From contig JBFGKE010000003.1 in the NCBI GenBank assembly GCA_041576815.1, positions 62,001-126,000 on the forward strand: 64,000 bases of DNA, given 5' to 3'. This DNA comes from SG8-38 sp041576815. GTDB lineage: Bacteria; Myxococcota_A; Polyangia; Polyangiales; Houyiibacteriaceae. Under the pieces are notes generated by a model that saw only the letters and a program-made list of their open reading frames with translations, was not told the DNA's origin and made no database searches. A program made the position numbers and the translations under genes. Positions 35,837-45,477 of the stretch are shown in pieces; position 1 is the stretch's first letter, and each line of letters opens with the position of its first letter.

Positions 35837-38800
35837 AGCACCCACCCCCGCTCGGCGAACACGCGCCCGAGCACGCCCCGCAAATGCACCGCGATCACGA
35901 ACGCACCGTCTCGCTCTTCGAGCAGTCCGAGGTGGGCGAGGCGGCTGAGCTGGGCCTGTGCCGTATTGACGTCCAAGCGAAACAGGCGTGCCTGACCCGC
36001 TGCATCGATCCAGCCCTCGCGCGCGATTTGATAGAGGTTCACCAAGATGTCGTCGGGGAGCCGTCGGACGCGCGCGTAGGGAGAGGCCGGGATTGGCCCC
36101 ACGTGAACGATGTCGTCTTGAATGCCTCGAATGGATGCCAGCCAGAGCCGAAGCGCGTCGCGGACGAGACCTCCGGTCGCCTCTTGGAGCTCGTGAAAGT
36201 ACTGGTCGTAAGGCCGGCGAATCCGGGTGGCGCTCCGGGCGAACAACCCCTCGATCGGCGAGCCATCGCCCCGATCGAACGAGTGTTCGAACCCGCTGAG
36301 GCGATGTCGTGCGATCACCGCGGCTTGAAGCTCCTGCTCGTCCAGCGGATTCAGCCGAACCACCTCCGGAAACGCGTCCCGCAGCGGCGCGACCGTCGAA
36401 GCAAAGTTCCAGAACAAGACCGAGCAGTGCGCGAGCCAGCGGCGCCGGCCTCCCTCCTCGATGATCCCTTTCACGAAGCGACGGAGCGGGTCGAAGCCGC
36501 CCGGCGCCATCGAGAGCATCCAATGAAGCCCGTCGACCACGACGAGCTGGCCCTCCGGGGCATCCTGGAAGATCTCTTCGACGTCGGAGACCGTCGCAGG
36601 TGCCGTGAAGACCACGCGTTTCACGTTCTTCCACCGCCGCGATCGGACGATTGCGCTCGACACGGCAGCCTTCCCGACTCCATCGACCCCGACCAGCACG
36701 ACGGAGCGCAGCCTGCCCTTGACCTCGCTCGAAAGCACCGTCTCGGCGCGCCGGATCTCCTCGTCCCGCCCGGTGAGAACGTCGCCGGCCTCCATCGTGT
36801 CTGCTGCGAAGAGGCGCCGGTATACAAGCGGCAAGTCGGTCGAGACCTCTGGAGCGGCGAAAGCTCCCGCCGTGAGCTGCTCGGTCGGCAGCGCTCCTAC
36901 CAGCCCTAGCCGTTCGCTCCAACGCTCGAGCCGCTCCGCCCCGAAGAGCGCGCGGAGACCATTCCGGAGCTGTGACTTGAATCGCTCGATTCGAGGTTGC
37001 CGATCGCCTTGCTCGATCATGCGAAGGCCGCTTGCCGCCCGTCGCATCGCCTCGAGCCGCGATTTGCTGAATGAACCCTCCGCGAGCTCGACTCGAAGTG
37101 TCTCCAGCGTGCCGATCGCCGCTTCGTGCATCTCGGACTCGAGCTTGGGCGCCCAGCCCTGAGCGTCCGCGCGAATCTCTTCGAGTGAGTTGTAGTTTCG
37201 CTCGAGCTGGCCGTAGACCATGTCGCGAAGGAGCGTGTGCATCTCGTCCGGGATCGGCTCGTCGTGTACGATCTCCAGCTCGGCCGTGGCGAGCTCCACG
37301 TTGAATGCGACGACGCGCTCGAGCTCCTGGAGCAGCCCCGCCAGAGGCTGCACACTTTCGGCGAGCTCGCGACGAATCGCGAGAAGCTTGGGCGCGACCC
37401 GGCTGTCGACATAGGTCAGCACCACCTCGCGGAATGGTACCTCGACCTCGGGAAGCGCCGCGGGCAGACGCCACTCGCCGGTTTGACGCTGGCCGACCGT
37501 GACTCGGTATCGCGGCGTCAACGCGCGGCACGCTTCGACGAGCGCGTCCAGTAGCGGAGCGATCTTCGCATCATCACTCAGGTCTTCGTAGAGCTCGGTC
37601 GTGACCCGAGCAGCTTCGCCCGCGGCTTTGCTCGTCGCCTCGGTCGCCGTTCGAAGCGCCACCGCCAGCTCTTCTCCCGAGTATTCCTTCTCGAGCTCTT
37701 CGTTGAGCGAAGCGAGCGCTTTCTGCAGGGTCTCGCTCACGCGCTCCACCTGGGAAGTCGCTCGACGGGTTACCGTGCTAGCGAGCCGCGAGACATATTC
37801 CGCGACACTGTCCTTGACGCGGGCCTCGAGGCCGAGGAGCTCGAGCTCCATCGCGAGCGACGAGTATTCGGCCGAGCTGGCTTTTCTGAGGTTCGATACG
37901 TCTTTCGTGAGGGTCTCTACGGCGCGCATGCGGTTTGCGAAGCGGCGGCTGGTTCGGCGTTCCCTGGCTGGAAGGTCCAGCGTTCCGAAGGTCGCGAGGT
38001 CCTTCTTCATCTCGACGAAACCGACGGCCAGCGCGGTCGCCGCTCGGTGCGTACCGTCACCCGTGATGCGGACGGTTTCGTCGAGCGCCAAGGCGAGCTC
38101 CTCCTCCACGTCGTGACGAAGTCGCATCAGCTGTCGCTCGAGATCGGCATCCGCGTCCGCGGCGATGTCGACGATGTCGTCATATCCGGCGATCACGCCG
38201 TCGAACAGGCTTCGGGTCCGCGCTGCCAGGTGTCGATCCGCTTCCACGAAAAGCGCGGCCAGACCCTCGAGCCTGGTGGGCGCATCGTAGGACAAGTGAA
38301 ACCGTGCGAGAGCCCGAAGGCGGATTTCGCGGCTCGGTGGCGTCTGTCCGAACGTCTTCCGCCATGCCCGCCTCAGACGAAGAAGCTGGCGACGAAGCAG
38401 TTTCCACAGCGAATCGTCCGTCTTAGTTCCGTACGACACGTCCTCGATTGGAGCCCGCACGATCTCGGGCAAATCGTCGACGACCCCATCGACGTTTTCC
38501 AGCATCGCCTCCGGGGTCCACGTCTGCTTCGAGAGGGTGACGGATCGCCCGAGCACGATGCCTCGCCAGTGTGCCGCTAGATCGGACTGCGCAGAGCGCA
38601 ACATCGTCACCAGCGCGTCACGGTCGACGCCTTCTTCGGCGCGTGCTTGAACCGTGAGCCGCCGATGGTGCCGAAGAAACTCTCTTCGCAAGTCCCTGAG
38701 GTACTGCCCCGCCTCCACCTGGAACTCGCGCAGCGGGCCCGTCGACACCTCGCGCACGATGCTTTGAAGGTCACCAGCGAGCTCTTGCATGCGTCCGTTG

Positions 38801-40347
38801 AGCTCGGGGCTCTTCGTGTCGAGGGGAGTGCCCCACAGGTCTTTTTCGCCGATGTGCTCGGGCCAGGGCTCGAGCCGGGGCGGCGCGCCCTCGTCTCCTT
38901 CGGGTCGCATCGACGGTGGCTTCACCGAGAGATGCCGCGCCGCGCTGAGCGAAGAGCGGGCCGACGTGGCCTCGCCGGATAGGCTGAGACCCATCTTGAA
39001 GAGCACCGGACCGACGAGCTCGTTGATCGCGACACCGCCGATGATCAGCGTTTCGAGAGACCGGCCGAGCTCTCCGAAATTGTTTCCGATGATCGCCGCC
39101 AAGAGAATCGAGACGCCGGCTTGGGATACGAAGCCCATCCATCCGAACGCGCGGGTCGCCTCGTCGGCCCGTGCGATCCGCGCGCCGGCTTTGGTGCCCG
39201 CGTAGAGCGCCAGAGCTCTCACCCCGACCAGCCCGACCGCGAACAGCGCCACCTGACGCAGCTCGTCCAGATGAAGCTTTGCGCCCGCGAGCGTGAAGAA
39301 GACGACGTAGACCGGCAGCGAAAGACGCTCGACGGTCTCGATCAACGTGTGTCCGGACTTCGAGAAGTTCGCGACGCCGAAGCCAGCGGCCAGGAAAACC
39401 AGCACGGGATCCCAGCCGAGCCGTTGGCTGATGAAAGTCACCAGATAGACGACGCCGACCACGAAGATCAGCAGCTCTTGGTTCACGTATCGGATGTAGA
39501 GAGCCATCAGGCCACCGACTGCGAGCACGCCGAATACGATCGAAAAGACGATGTGCTTCAGCAGGTACTCGCCGAGGCCCCCCTCGATGGCCCCCATGCC
39601 GATTTGCTGCGCGACGACGACCTGGGCGATCGCGAACGCCACCACGACGATCACGTCCTTGAGCACGACGACCGAAAGCACATTGCGCGTCAGCGGGCCG
39701 GCGGCGCGCGACTCCATGATTACCGCGATCGTCGCGGCAGGGGAGGTGGCGAGCGCGACCGAAGAGACCATCGCGCCCACGGCGATGGCGGCCATCATGG
39801 GCAGGCCCTCGATGCCAGGAAGCCCAACATAGGGAACCGCGCCCGAGATCAGCCAGAAGAAGGCCGTGACCAACACCGCGATCGACACCAACTGCGAAAG
39901 AAGGATCGAAGTGATCGCGGCGAACCCCTTCTTCAGGCCTTCGAGCTTGAGCTCCCCGCCAGCGGTGAGGGCGATCAAGGCGACGGCCAAGGTGTCGAAG
40001 AGCTCGAGCTGCTCGATCACGTCGTCGTTGAGGACGCCCGCGTCGAACGGAGGTGGAAGATCGAGGGCGCCGAGCGCCGCGGCTACGGAGGGCCCGAAAA
40101 CCAGCCCCGCGATCAGGTAGCCGGTGATGTGGGGGAGCCTGATCTGGCTGACTAGCCCCCCGATCGTGTAGCTCGCCAGCACGACGAACCCGAGTGCCAG
40201 CATTCCGCTGGGATCGAATGGATGCTTCCCGAACTGCTCGAACTGATAGAGGGCCACCATGCCGAACAGAAGAAGCACGATGACCGCGATCTGCCGCCTT
40301 GCATGGGTCTCCTCCGCCGGTGCTGGCATGGTGTACGAGCCGGTCAT
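35833..40347 (-). CDS. Giant CPA2 antiporter fused to a helical region and a C-terminal P-loop NTPase
   Basis: This 1504-residue protein has an unusual architecture. Residues about 15-455 form a CPA2-type cation:proton antiporter with about 12 membrane segments, including LPHITGYLIAGLVFGPS (68-87), AVALIALTAGGELKLEGLK, VALATSPAATIAVIMES (197-213) and VVVLKDVIVVVAFA (226-239). Residues about 470-1190 are soluble, charged and strongly helical, with coiled-coil-like stretches. From residue 1193 a P-loop NTPase module starts GRDEEIRRAE, with Walker A GVDGVGKA near 1220-1227 (Ala instead of Ser/Thr), Walker B QLVVVDGLHW near 1267-1276, and a winged-helix-like end (1430-1490). The module recalls STAND or AAA-type ATPases. 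The ATG at 40347 overlaps the trkH stop. I infer nucleotide- or signal-gated ion exchange; no function is proven. Confidence 0.8.
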   Translation of the reverse strand: MTGSYTMPAPAEETHARRQIAVIVLLLFGMVALYQFEQFGKHPFDPSGMLALGFVVLASYTIGGLVSQIRLPHITGYLIAGLVFGPSVAAALGALDLPPPFDAGVLNDDVIEQLELFDTLAVALIALTAGGELKLEGLKKGFAAITSILLSQLVSIAVLVTAFFWLISGAVPYVGLPGIEGLPMMAAIAVGAMVSSVALATSPAATIAVIMESRAAGPLTRNVLSVVVLKDVIVVVAFAIAQVVVAQQIGMGAIEGGLGEYLLKHIVFSIVFGVLAVGGLMALYIRYVNQELLIFVVGVVYLVTFISQRLGWDPVLVFLAAGFGVANFSKSGHTLIETVERLSLPVYVVFFTLAGAKLHLDELRQVALFAVGLVGVRALALYAGTKAGARIARADEATRAFGWMGFVSQAGVSILLAAIIGNNFGELGRSLETLIIGGVAINELVGPVLFKMGLSLSGEATSARSSLSAARHLSVKPPSMRPEGDEGAPPRLEPWPEHIGEKDLWGTPLDTKSPELNGRMQELAGDLQSIVREVSTGPLREFQVEAGQYLRDLRREFLRHHRRLTVQARAEEGVDRDALVTMLRSAQSDLAAHWRGIVLGRSVTLSKQTWTPEAMLENVDGVVDDLPEIVRAPIEDVSYGTKTDDSLWKLLRRQLLRLRRAWRKTFGQTPPSREIRLRALARFHLSYDAPTRLEGLAALFVEADRHLAARTRSLFDGVIAGYDDIVDIAADADADLERQLMRLRHDVEEELALALDETVRITGDGTHRAATALAVGFVEMKKDLATFGTLDLPARERRTSRRFANRMRAVETLTKDVSNLRKASSAEYSSLAMELELLGLEARVKDSVAEYVSRLASTVTRRATSQVERVSETLQKALASLNEELEKEYSGEELAVALRTATEATSKAAGEAARVTTELYEDLSDDAKIAPLLDALVEACRALTPRYRVTVGQRQTGEWRLPAALPEVEVPFREVVLTYVDSRVAPKLLAIRRELAESVQPLAGLLQELERVVAFNVELATAELEIVHDEPIPDEMHTLLRDMVYGQLERNYNSLEEIRADAQGWAPKLESEMHEAAIGTLETLRVELAEGSFSKSRLEAMRRAASGLRMIEQGDRQPRIERFKSQLRNGLRALFGAERLERWSERLGLVGALPTEQLTAGAFAAPEVSTDLPLVYRRLFAADTMEAGDVLTGRDEEIRRAETVLSSEVKGRLRSVVLVGVDGVGKAAVSSAIVRSRRWKNVKRVVFTAPATVSDVEEIFQDAPEGQLVVVDGLHWMLSMAPGGFDPLRRFVKGIIEEGGRRRWLAHCSVLFWNFASTVAPLRDAFPEVVRLNPLDEQELQAAVIARHRLSGFEHSFDRGDGSPIEGLFARSATRIRRPYDQYFHELQEATGGLVRDALRLWLASIRGIQDDIVHVGPIPASPYARVRRLPDDILVNLYQIAREGWIDAAGQARLFRLDVNTAQAQLSRLAHLGLLEERDGAFVIAVHLRGVLGRVFAERGWVL

Positions 40348-41837
40348 CAGCGCCTCCAGAACCCCGGTAGGATCAGCGCGAACAGCGTGAAGAACTCGAG
40401 ACGTCCAAGCAGCATGGCGAGGGCGAAGAACATCTTGCTGCCCGCGGAGTACGACGCGAAGTTGTCCGCACCCACGTGAAACGGCGCTGGCCCCATGTTC
40501 GAAAGGCATGTCAACATTGCGCCGAACGCCGTCGGCATGGGCACCCCCTCGACGAGCGTGACGAAGAGCACACCAAAGCCGAGGCACCCCATGTAAATCA
40601 GGAAAAACGACGCGACGTCGGCGAGCACCTGTGTGCTCACCGCGGCCTTACCCATTCGCACGAGTTGCACCGATGCCGGTCGAAAGCTTTTTTGGATCTG
40701 TGCGATGGCCTGTTTGCCCATCAGCACGGCGCGCTCGACCTTGATGCCGCCCGCGGTGGATCCGGAGCAGCCTCCAACGAACATGAGCAAGATGACGATC
40801 GTGAGCGCCGTCGAGCCGTAAGCGGTGTAGTCGTCAGTCCCATAGCCGGTCGACGAGATCGTCGTTGCGACCATGAAGAACGAGTAGCGAAAAGAGGTGA
40901 GGATCTCCTCGTGCACGGTCAGGTTGAGCAACGTGAGCACGAGCACCGCAGAGGCTACGATCGCGAGGTAGAAGCGAAACTCGATGTTCCTCACGACCGT
41001 GCGCCAGCTTCCCGTCCGAAGAAGCCCGTAATAGAGGCCGTAGTTCACGCTTCCGATCAGCATGAAGAGCGCGATGACGTATTCGACGGCGGCGCTGTCG
41101 AACCCGCCGACCGAGCTGTCGAGCGTGGAAAAGCCACCCGTCGACATCGTCGTGAATGCGTGACAGACGGCGTCGAACAGGTCGAGACCGAGGAGCTTCA
41201 GCAACGCGATCTCGATGGCGGTGAAGGCGGCGTAGAGTCTCCAAAGAGCAAATGACGTTTCGGCGATTCGCGGTCGCAGCCCTTCGGCCGTCGTGCCGGG
41301 AACCTCGCCCCGAAAGAGGTGCTTTCCACCGGCGCCGAGGTTCGGGAAGACGGCAACGAACAGCACGACGATGCCCATGCCGCCGAGCCATTGAATCAAC
41401 GAACGCCAAAGCAGAAGCGGGCGTGAAAGACTCCCCTGGATGTCGGTGACTACCGTTGCGCCAGTGGTCGTGAGCCCACTGACCGCTTCGAAGAACGAAT
41501 CTGCCACCGACATTTCGGCGCCCAGCATGAACGGGATCGCACCGCACACCCCCGCCGCGACCCAGATCAGGCTCACCGCCAAGAGTGCCTCGCGTCGCGA
41601 GATCCGCTCGGACACGAAACGGCCCCCGAAGAAGAACAAACCGAAGCCGAGGGTGGAAACGATGATCGCGGACAGCGCCAGCTCGGCCGCGCCCCCCTGC
41701 GGTCGTGCCAGATCGGGCGAAAAGCGATCCCAAAGCATGCCGACCCCTGCGCAGAGCGCGATCATCACGCCGATGCCGAGCACGACCGCGCCGACGGGCC
41801 GGATCACACCGCGGAAGTCTCTCGCCTGCGAGCTCAC
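40347..41837 (-). CDS. trkH: Trk-type potassium uptake channel subunit TrkH
   Basis: TrkH is the membrane pore of the Trk potassium uptake system. The 496-residue protein has about ten membrane segments arranged as four MPM repeats. Selectivity-filter loops are visible: SGLTTTGATV, TTMSTGGFST, TISSTGYGT and CLSNMGPAP, with the Gly positions conserved. VGGCSGSTAGGIKVER is a strong family signature. The GTG start overlaps the trkA stop (GTGA), and its own stop overlaps the giant antiporter start. The presence of TrkA next door supports a working two-part system. Confidence 0.95.
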   Translation of the reverse strand: MSSQARDFRGVIRPVGAVVLGIGVMIALCAGVGMLWDRFSPDLARPQGGAAELALSAIIVSTLGFGLFFFGGRFVSERISRREALLAVSLIWVAAGVCGAIPFMLGAEMSVADSFFEAVSGLTTTGATVVTDIQGSLSRPLLLWRSLIQWLGGMGIVVLFVAVFPNLGAGGKHLFRGEVPGTTAEGLRPRIAETSFALWRLYAAFTAIEIALLKLLGLDLFDAVCHAFTTMSTGGFSTLDSSVGGFDSAAVEYVIALFMLIGSVNYGLYYGLLRTGSWRTVVRNIEFRFYLAIVASAVLVLTLLNLTVHEEILTSFRYSFFMVATTISSTGYGTDDYTAYGSTALTIVILLMFVGGCSGSTAGGIKVERAVLMGKQAIAQIQKSFRPASVQLVRMGKAAVSTQVLADVASFFLIYMGCLGFGVLFVTLVEGVPMPTAFGAMLTCLSNMGPAPFHVGADNFASYSAGSKMFFALAMLLGRLEFFTLFALILPGFWRR

Positions 41838-43174
41838 TCACCCCTCGGTCGGAATAGCCGCTCGACGGTCGCCCGAGCTTCTTTGGTCGTCATGAGGATC
41901 ACCCGGTCGCCAGGTTGAACGACGTCGGTGCCGTGGGGGATGATCACGTCATCGCCGTGCACGATCGCGGCAAGCAATGCGCCGCGCGGCAGGTTCATGC
42001 GGTGGAGCGGCTTGTTGACCGCCCTGCACTTCGGGCTGGCGGTGAGCTCGACGACCTCGGCTTGGCCGTCTTCCAGCACGGTGAGGTTGTGCAGCCCGCC
42101 GCCTCGCGAGAACCGAAGGATCTCGTCCGACGCGACGGTGCGAGGCGAAAGCACGATGTCGATGCCGAGCTGCCGGTAGATCTGGGTGTAGTCTGCGCGT
42201 TGCACGATCGTCGCGGTGCGCTTGCAGCCTGCACGCTGGGCGAGGAGCGCTGCCATGAGGTTGATCTCGTCCTGCCGGGTCACGGCGGCAAAGAGATCGT
42301 ACGTACCGACTTCTTCCTCTTCGAGGAGCGCGCCGTCCGTCCCGTCGCCGTGGACGACTTCGATGCCCTGGAACTCGGCGCTGATCCCTTCAGCCGTCTT
42401 GAGATCGCTCTCGATCATCATGACCGTCGCTTCCTGCTGGAGGAGCTCGCGGGCCAGGGCTTTGCCGACCACGCCTCCGCCGACGATGCAGACTCGCCTT
42501 GCCTCGCGTTCCTTGCTGAAGAGCCGCTCGGCTGCGAGCACTCCTTCGGGACGCCCAATCAAATAGATGCGGTCACCCTTGACCAACACGTCGGCGCCCC
42601 CGGGTACGAACAGCTCGCCGTCGCGGACGACTGCGCTCACCAACGTGTGAGCGGGTAGCTCCAAAGCCGATAGCGGTTTGTTCAGCATTCGTGACTCGCC
42701 GAGGTCGATCTGCACGAGCTCGACCCGATCTTGCGCGAGGTCGACGACATCCGAAGCGCCGTACGACCTCGCGATGCGGCCGAGCTCTTGGGCGACGAGC
42801 ACGCGAGGGTTGAGCACCACGTCGACACCGAGAAGACCGTAGCGAATTCCCTCCGTCCATTCCGACCAGGCCGTCCCCTGCACGCGGGCCATGACGTGGC
42901 TCGCACCGAGCTGCTTGGCGCCGAGTGCGGCAACCAGATTCATCTCGTCGTGATTGGTGACCGCGACTACCAGGTCGGCGCGGGCTACGCCGGCCACTTT
43001 CAAGAGCGTCTCGCTGGCGCCGTAGCCGACGATCGACGCGACGTCGTAGTGCTCCTCCGCGTACTGCACGGCCTTCGCTTTCGTGTCGACCGCCACGATG
43101 TCGTGGCCTTCTTTGTCGAGCACGCTCAAGAGATGGCGTCCGACCTCACCCAATCCTATGACGACGATGTTCAT
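41834..43174 (-). CDS. trkA: Trk potassium uptake regulatory subunit TrkA
   Basis: TrkA is the cytoplasmic NAD(H)-binding gating ring of TrkH. The 446-residue protein has two RCK halves. Each starts with a Rossmann motif, VIGLGEVGRHLL near residue 5 and IVGGGVVGKALA near 230, and each is followed by a TrkA-C domain (for example VLVKGDRIYLIGRPE and VVQPGDRVILMTTKE). LVVAVTNHDEMNLVAALGAKQLG is a typical RCK helix-strand segment. The ATG at 43174 overlaps the upstream antiporter stop (ATGA). Gating by NADH or ATP is known for the family and is not directly visible here. Confidence 0.95.
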   Translation of the reverse strand: MNIVVIGLGEVGRHLLSVLDKEGHDIVAVDTKAKAVQYAEEHYDVASIVGYGASETLLKVAGVARADLVVAVTNHDEMNLVAALGAKQLGASHVMARVQGTAWSEWTEGIRYGLLGVDVVLNPRVLVAQELGRIARSYGASDVVDLAQDRVELVQIDLGESRMLNKPLSALELPAHTLVSAVVRDGELFVPGGADVLVKGDRIYLIGRPEGVLAAERLFSKEREARRVCIVGGGVVGKALARELLQQEATVMMIESDLKTAEGISAEFQGIEVVHGDGTDGALLEEEEVGTYDLFAAVTRQDEINLMAALLAQRAGCKRTATIVQRADYTQIYRQLGIDIVLSPRTVASDEILRFSRGGGLHNLTVLEDGQAEVVELTASPKCRAVNKPLHRMNLPRGALLAAIVHGDDVIIPHGTDVVQPGDRVILMTTKEARATVERLFRPRGE

Positions 43175-44511
43175 CTCGCATTGACCTCGATCGATGTTTG
43201 GGAGCCGTCCTCGACCTTGCGCTCGCGCTGAAGCTCGCCCGCATCGACGAGCAGACCCCGAAGCAGACGCGGCGCCACGAGGTCGTTCAAGATGACCGAC
43301 CCCAGCACCACGGAGTACGCGATGTTGGCCGCCTCGCCCTGGTAGACCAGTCGAAACGAAACCGCCATCGCAAGCGTCACGTCGCCCTGCGCGAGGAGTC
43401 CCCGAAAGATGTCCTTGCGAAGCGCCGTGCCCCAGCCCGCGATTGCGCTTGCGATCCACTTCGCTCCCGTCCGAACGATCAGGTAGCCCCCGAGCGCGAG
43501 CAGCGTCGGCACCAGGGGCGTTGGCTGCCACAGAGCGCCTGCGAAGATCAGCAGCACGATCGCCATCGGGCGTTCGGTGGATTCGAGAGTCGTGTGAAGA
43601 AGCTGGCCTCGGCGCGCCGTGTTGACGAGCACCAAGCCCATGACGAGGTTCACCGCCAGGGGGGAAAGCTCCAAGACATAGGCTCCGCCGGAGGCGAACG
43701 CGATGATTCCAACCAGGGCAAGGAAACGGGAATTGTCCGACTCGTCCCCCGCAAGAAACAGCGAAAACAGGAAGCCGAGCGCCAGCCCCAACAGGATCGT
43801 CACCCAGGCCCACGTCGACGGTGAGTAGGTCGCCGCACCGGGCGCGCCCTCGTGAAACCAGCAGAAGATCAGACCAAATGCCAGGATCACGAGGATGTCG
43901 CCGAGGCGCGTGCCGTTTCGCAGAAGCGGAGCGAGCCGACCGGTGATCTCGTAGCGGCGCCCGAGGAGATCGAAAGGCTCCGCCGAATCCGCCGCCGCGA
44001 AACAGGCCAGCGCCGCCGCGCTCACCGCCGCGTTGCGGACTTCCGCCCGAACCCATCCAGACTCGGTGAAGAAGAAGTACGCGCCGACCCCGACGGCTGC
44101 TCCCGGAAGCAGGTGGTGTAACACGACCACTCGCCAGGTTGCGGGGTCGAGCTTTTGAAGGCTCGCGAGATCGAAGTCCGTGCCCCGCAGAAGACCCACC
44201 CAGCCCGCTGCGAGCGCGATGAGTGGTAGCAGCGCCGTGATGTTGTCAAAGGCGTGAATCGTGGGGAACGCCGGCCCCAGCAGAAAACCGAGCAGGAGGT
44301 ATTCGGCACCGCTCACGACGAGGAAGCGACGCTGCAGGCGCTCGACCACGTTGTGTGCGAACACATACGCGACTCCGATCACGAGCACGAGCAGGACGAT
44401 CGTGCCGAGTCCGTCGGCCCCCCCCGCGTCTTCGGTGCTACTCGCCGCCTGCGCGACGGGGGGAGCCGCCGCCCATGCGAGCGACGCGATGACCGTCAGC
44501 TTCCCCCACAT
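43171..44511 (-). CDS. CPA-type cation:proton antiporter-like membrane protein
   Basis: The 446-residue protein has an N-terminal signal-like segment (residues 1-23) and about 12 membrane helices. GAEYLLLGFLLGPAFPTIHAFDNITALLPLIALAAGW-like organisation with a LLLGFLLGP turn near residue 72 is typical of the sodium/hydrogen exchanger fold. The membrane-embedded acidic pair expected in helix 5-6 is replaced by AAADSAEPFD, which may differ from canonical motifs, and VLGSVILNDLVAPRLLRGLL closes the domain. It is first in the ion operon and overlaps trkA by four bases. Ion specificity is unknown. Confidence 0.7.
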   Translation of the reverse strand: MWGKLTVIASLAWAAAPPVAQAASSTEDAGGADGLGTIVLLVLVIGVAYVFAHNVVERLQRRFLVVSGAEYLLLGFLLGPAFPTIHAFDNITALLPLIALAAGWVGLLRGTDFDLASLQKLDPATWRVVVLHHLLPGAAVGVGAYFFFTESGWVRAEVRNAAVSAAALACFAAADSAEPFDLLGRRYEITGRLAPLLRNGTRLGDILVILAFGLIFCWFHEGAPGAATYSPSTWAWVTILLGLALGFLFSLFLAGDESDNSRFLALVGIIAFASGGAYVLELSPLAVNLVMGLVLVNTARRGQLLHTTLESTERPMAIVLLIFAGALWQPTPLVPTLLALGGYLIVRTGAKWIASAIAGWGTALRKDIFRGLLAQGDVTLAMAVSFRLVYQGEAANIAYSVVLGSVILNDLVAPRLLRGLLVDAGELQRERKVEDGSQTSIEVNAR

Positions 44512-44598
44512 AGCCGCTCAATTGTGAAGAAGAAGCCTCGTGAGGGGTAGTTTCGGGCTGGACGGGCGTTTAGCTCGCGCGCGCACTGGGCCTGCCTG

Positions 44599-45264
44599 CT
44601 ATTCCCGCAGGCCTTCGAGCACGATCGAAATCAGCCGTTTGCTGGTAGCGATCGGATCCATCGTCACCTGATTTCGGACCGAGGCCAGCGCGAGCGCTTC
44701 GACCGCCCCGAGCACCGCGAGCGCGCTCACGCGAGGGTCGGACACCGCAACGAGGTTGCGTTCGGCCGCCACCTGACTGAGGGCCATGGCGCGATCGTCG
44801 AGCTCGGAGGCGAGATCGGAGATCGCCCGGCGTGCGGCGGTGGCCGGGGCGCGGCGCTCCTGAAGAAAGAGGCACATCGCATCGGGGTACATCGCAAGGG
44901 CACCGATCAGCTTGTTCCCGAGCTGACCGTACGCAGCGACTGCATCGTCGCGCCCGTTGGCCTCGCGCAGCATTGCGTCACATCGTTGAATGGCCTCGCG
45001 GGTCGACGACGCCACCGGGTCGATGACCGCCTCGACCAAGTCGGCTTTGTCCCGGAAATACCGGTAGAAATTGCCCTTCGCCATGCCGGCCTCGCGCGCG
45101 ACATCGTCGATCGTCACCGCCTCGATGCCGCGTTCCAAAAAGAGGGACAGGCCCGCGTCGATCAGGTCTTGAACACGCTTGCGCCGGTTGAGGTCTCGCT
45201 TGCCACCGAGCGCGCCGGGCCGCTCGGTGGGGCCCGCTCGTCTGGGCCGTCTTTCGTCGTCCAT
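44599..45264 (-). CDS. TetR-family transcriptional regulator
   Basis: The 221-residue regulator has a basic N-terminal tail and a TetR DNA-binding domain at residues about 25-72: DAGLSLFLERGIEAVTIDDVAREAGMAKGNFYRYF, with the recognition helix in MAKGNFYRYF. The ligand-binding half is all-helical and unassigned. A good AGGAG site lies seven bases before the ATG. It sits 87 bases upstream of the ion operon on the same strand and is divergent from lipA with a 213-base gap. It may control either neighbour; a 6-base inverted repeat lies in the lipA promoter spacer. Confidence 0.9.
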   Translation of the reverse strand: MDDERRPRRAGPTERPGALGGKRDLNRRKRVQDLIDAGLSLFLERGIEAVTIDDVAREAGMAKGNFYRYFRDKADLVEAVIDPVASSTREAIQRCDAMLREANGRDDAVAAYGQLGNKLIGALAMYPDAMCLFLQERRAPATAARRAISDLASELDDRAMALSQVAAERNLVAVSDPRVSALAVLGAVEALALASVRNQVTMDPIATSKRLISIVLEGLRE

Positions 45265-45421
45265 CGAGATGCTCCTACGGAATTGAGCCGATTTCGGGAC
45301 TATGGGGCAGCCCGGGCACGGGTAAAGGGGGTTTCGCGAAAATGTTGCGCCCGGACGGCCCCCATTTCAAAAGATTGCAACGAAGCGTGGAAACCGTCAC
45401 AATTCCAAGTGTTAGGCGTAA

Positions 45422-45450
45422 TTGACAGGGGGTGGCGCGCCCCCTAAGAG
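45422..45450 (+). promoter_or_regulatory. Candidate promoter with internal inverted repeat before lipA
   Basis: A perfect TTGACA (45422-45427) is followed after 17 bases by TAAGAG (45445-45450), about 28 bases before the lipA ATG. The spacer region contains AGGGGG and CCCCCT (45427-45445) as inverted arms around TGGCGCG, which could be an operator between -35 and -10. The 213-base gap to the divergent tetR-like gene holds no other clear gene. Confidence 0.4.
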
Positions 45451-45477
45451 CTTGGCTCAAGATGCTCGGAGCGATGG

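Noticed and set aside
35837..37531. Upstream extension of the MscS-like frame to more than 880 codons
   Set aside because: The extra part is a shadow of the giant antiporter gene; the ATG at 35836 begins a signal sequence and overlaps the previous stop.
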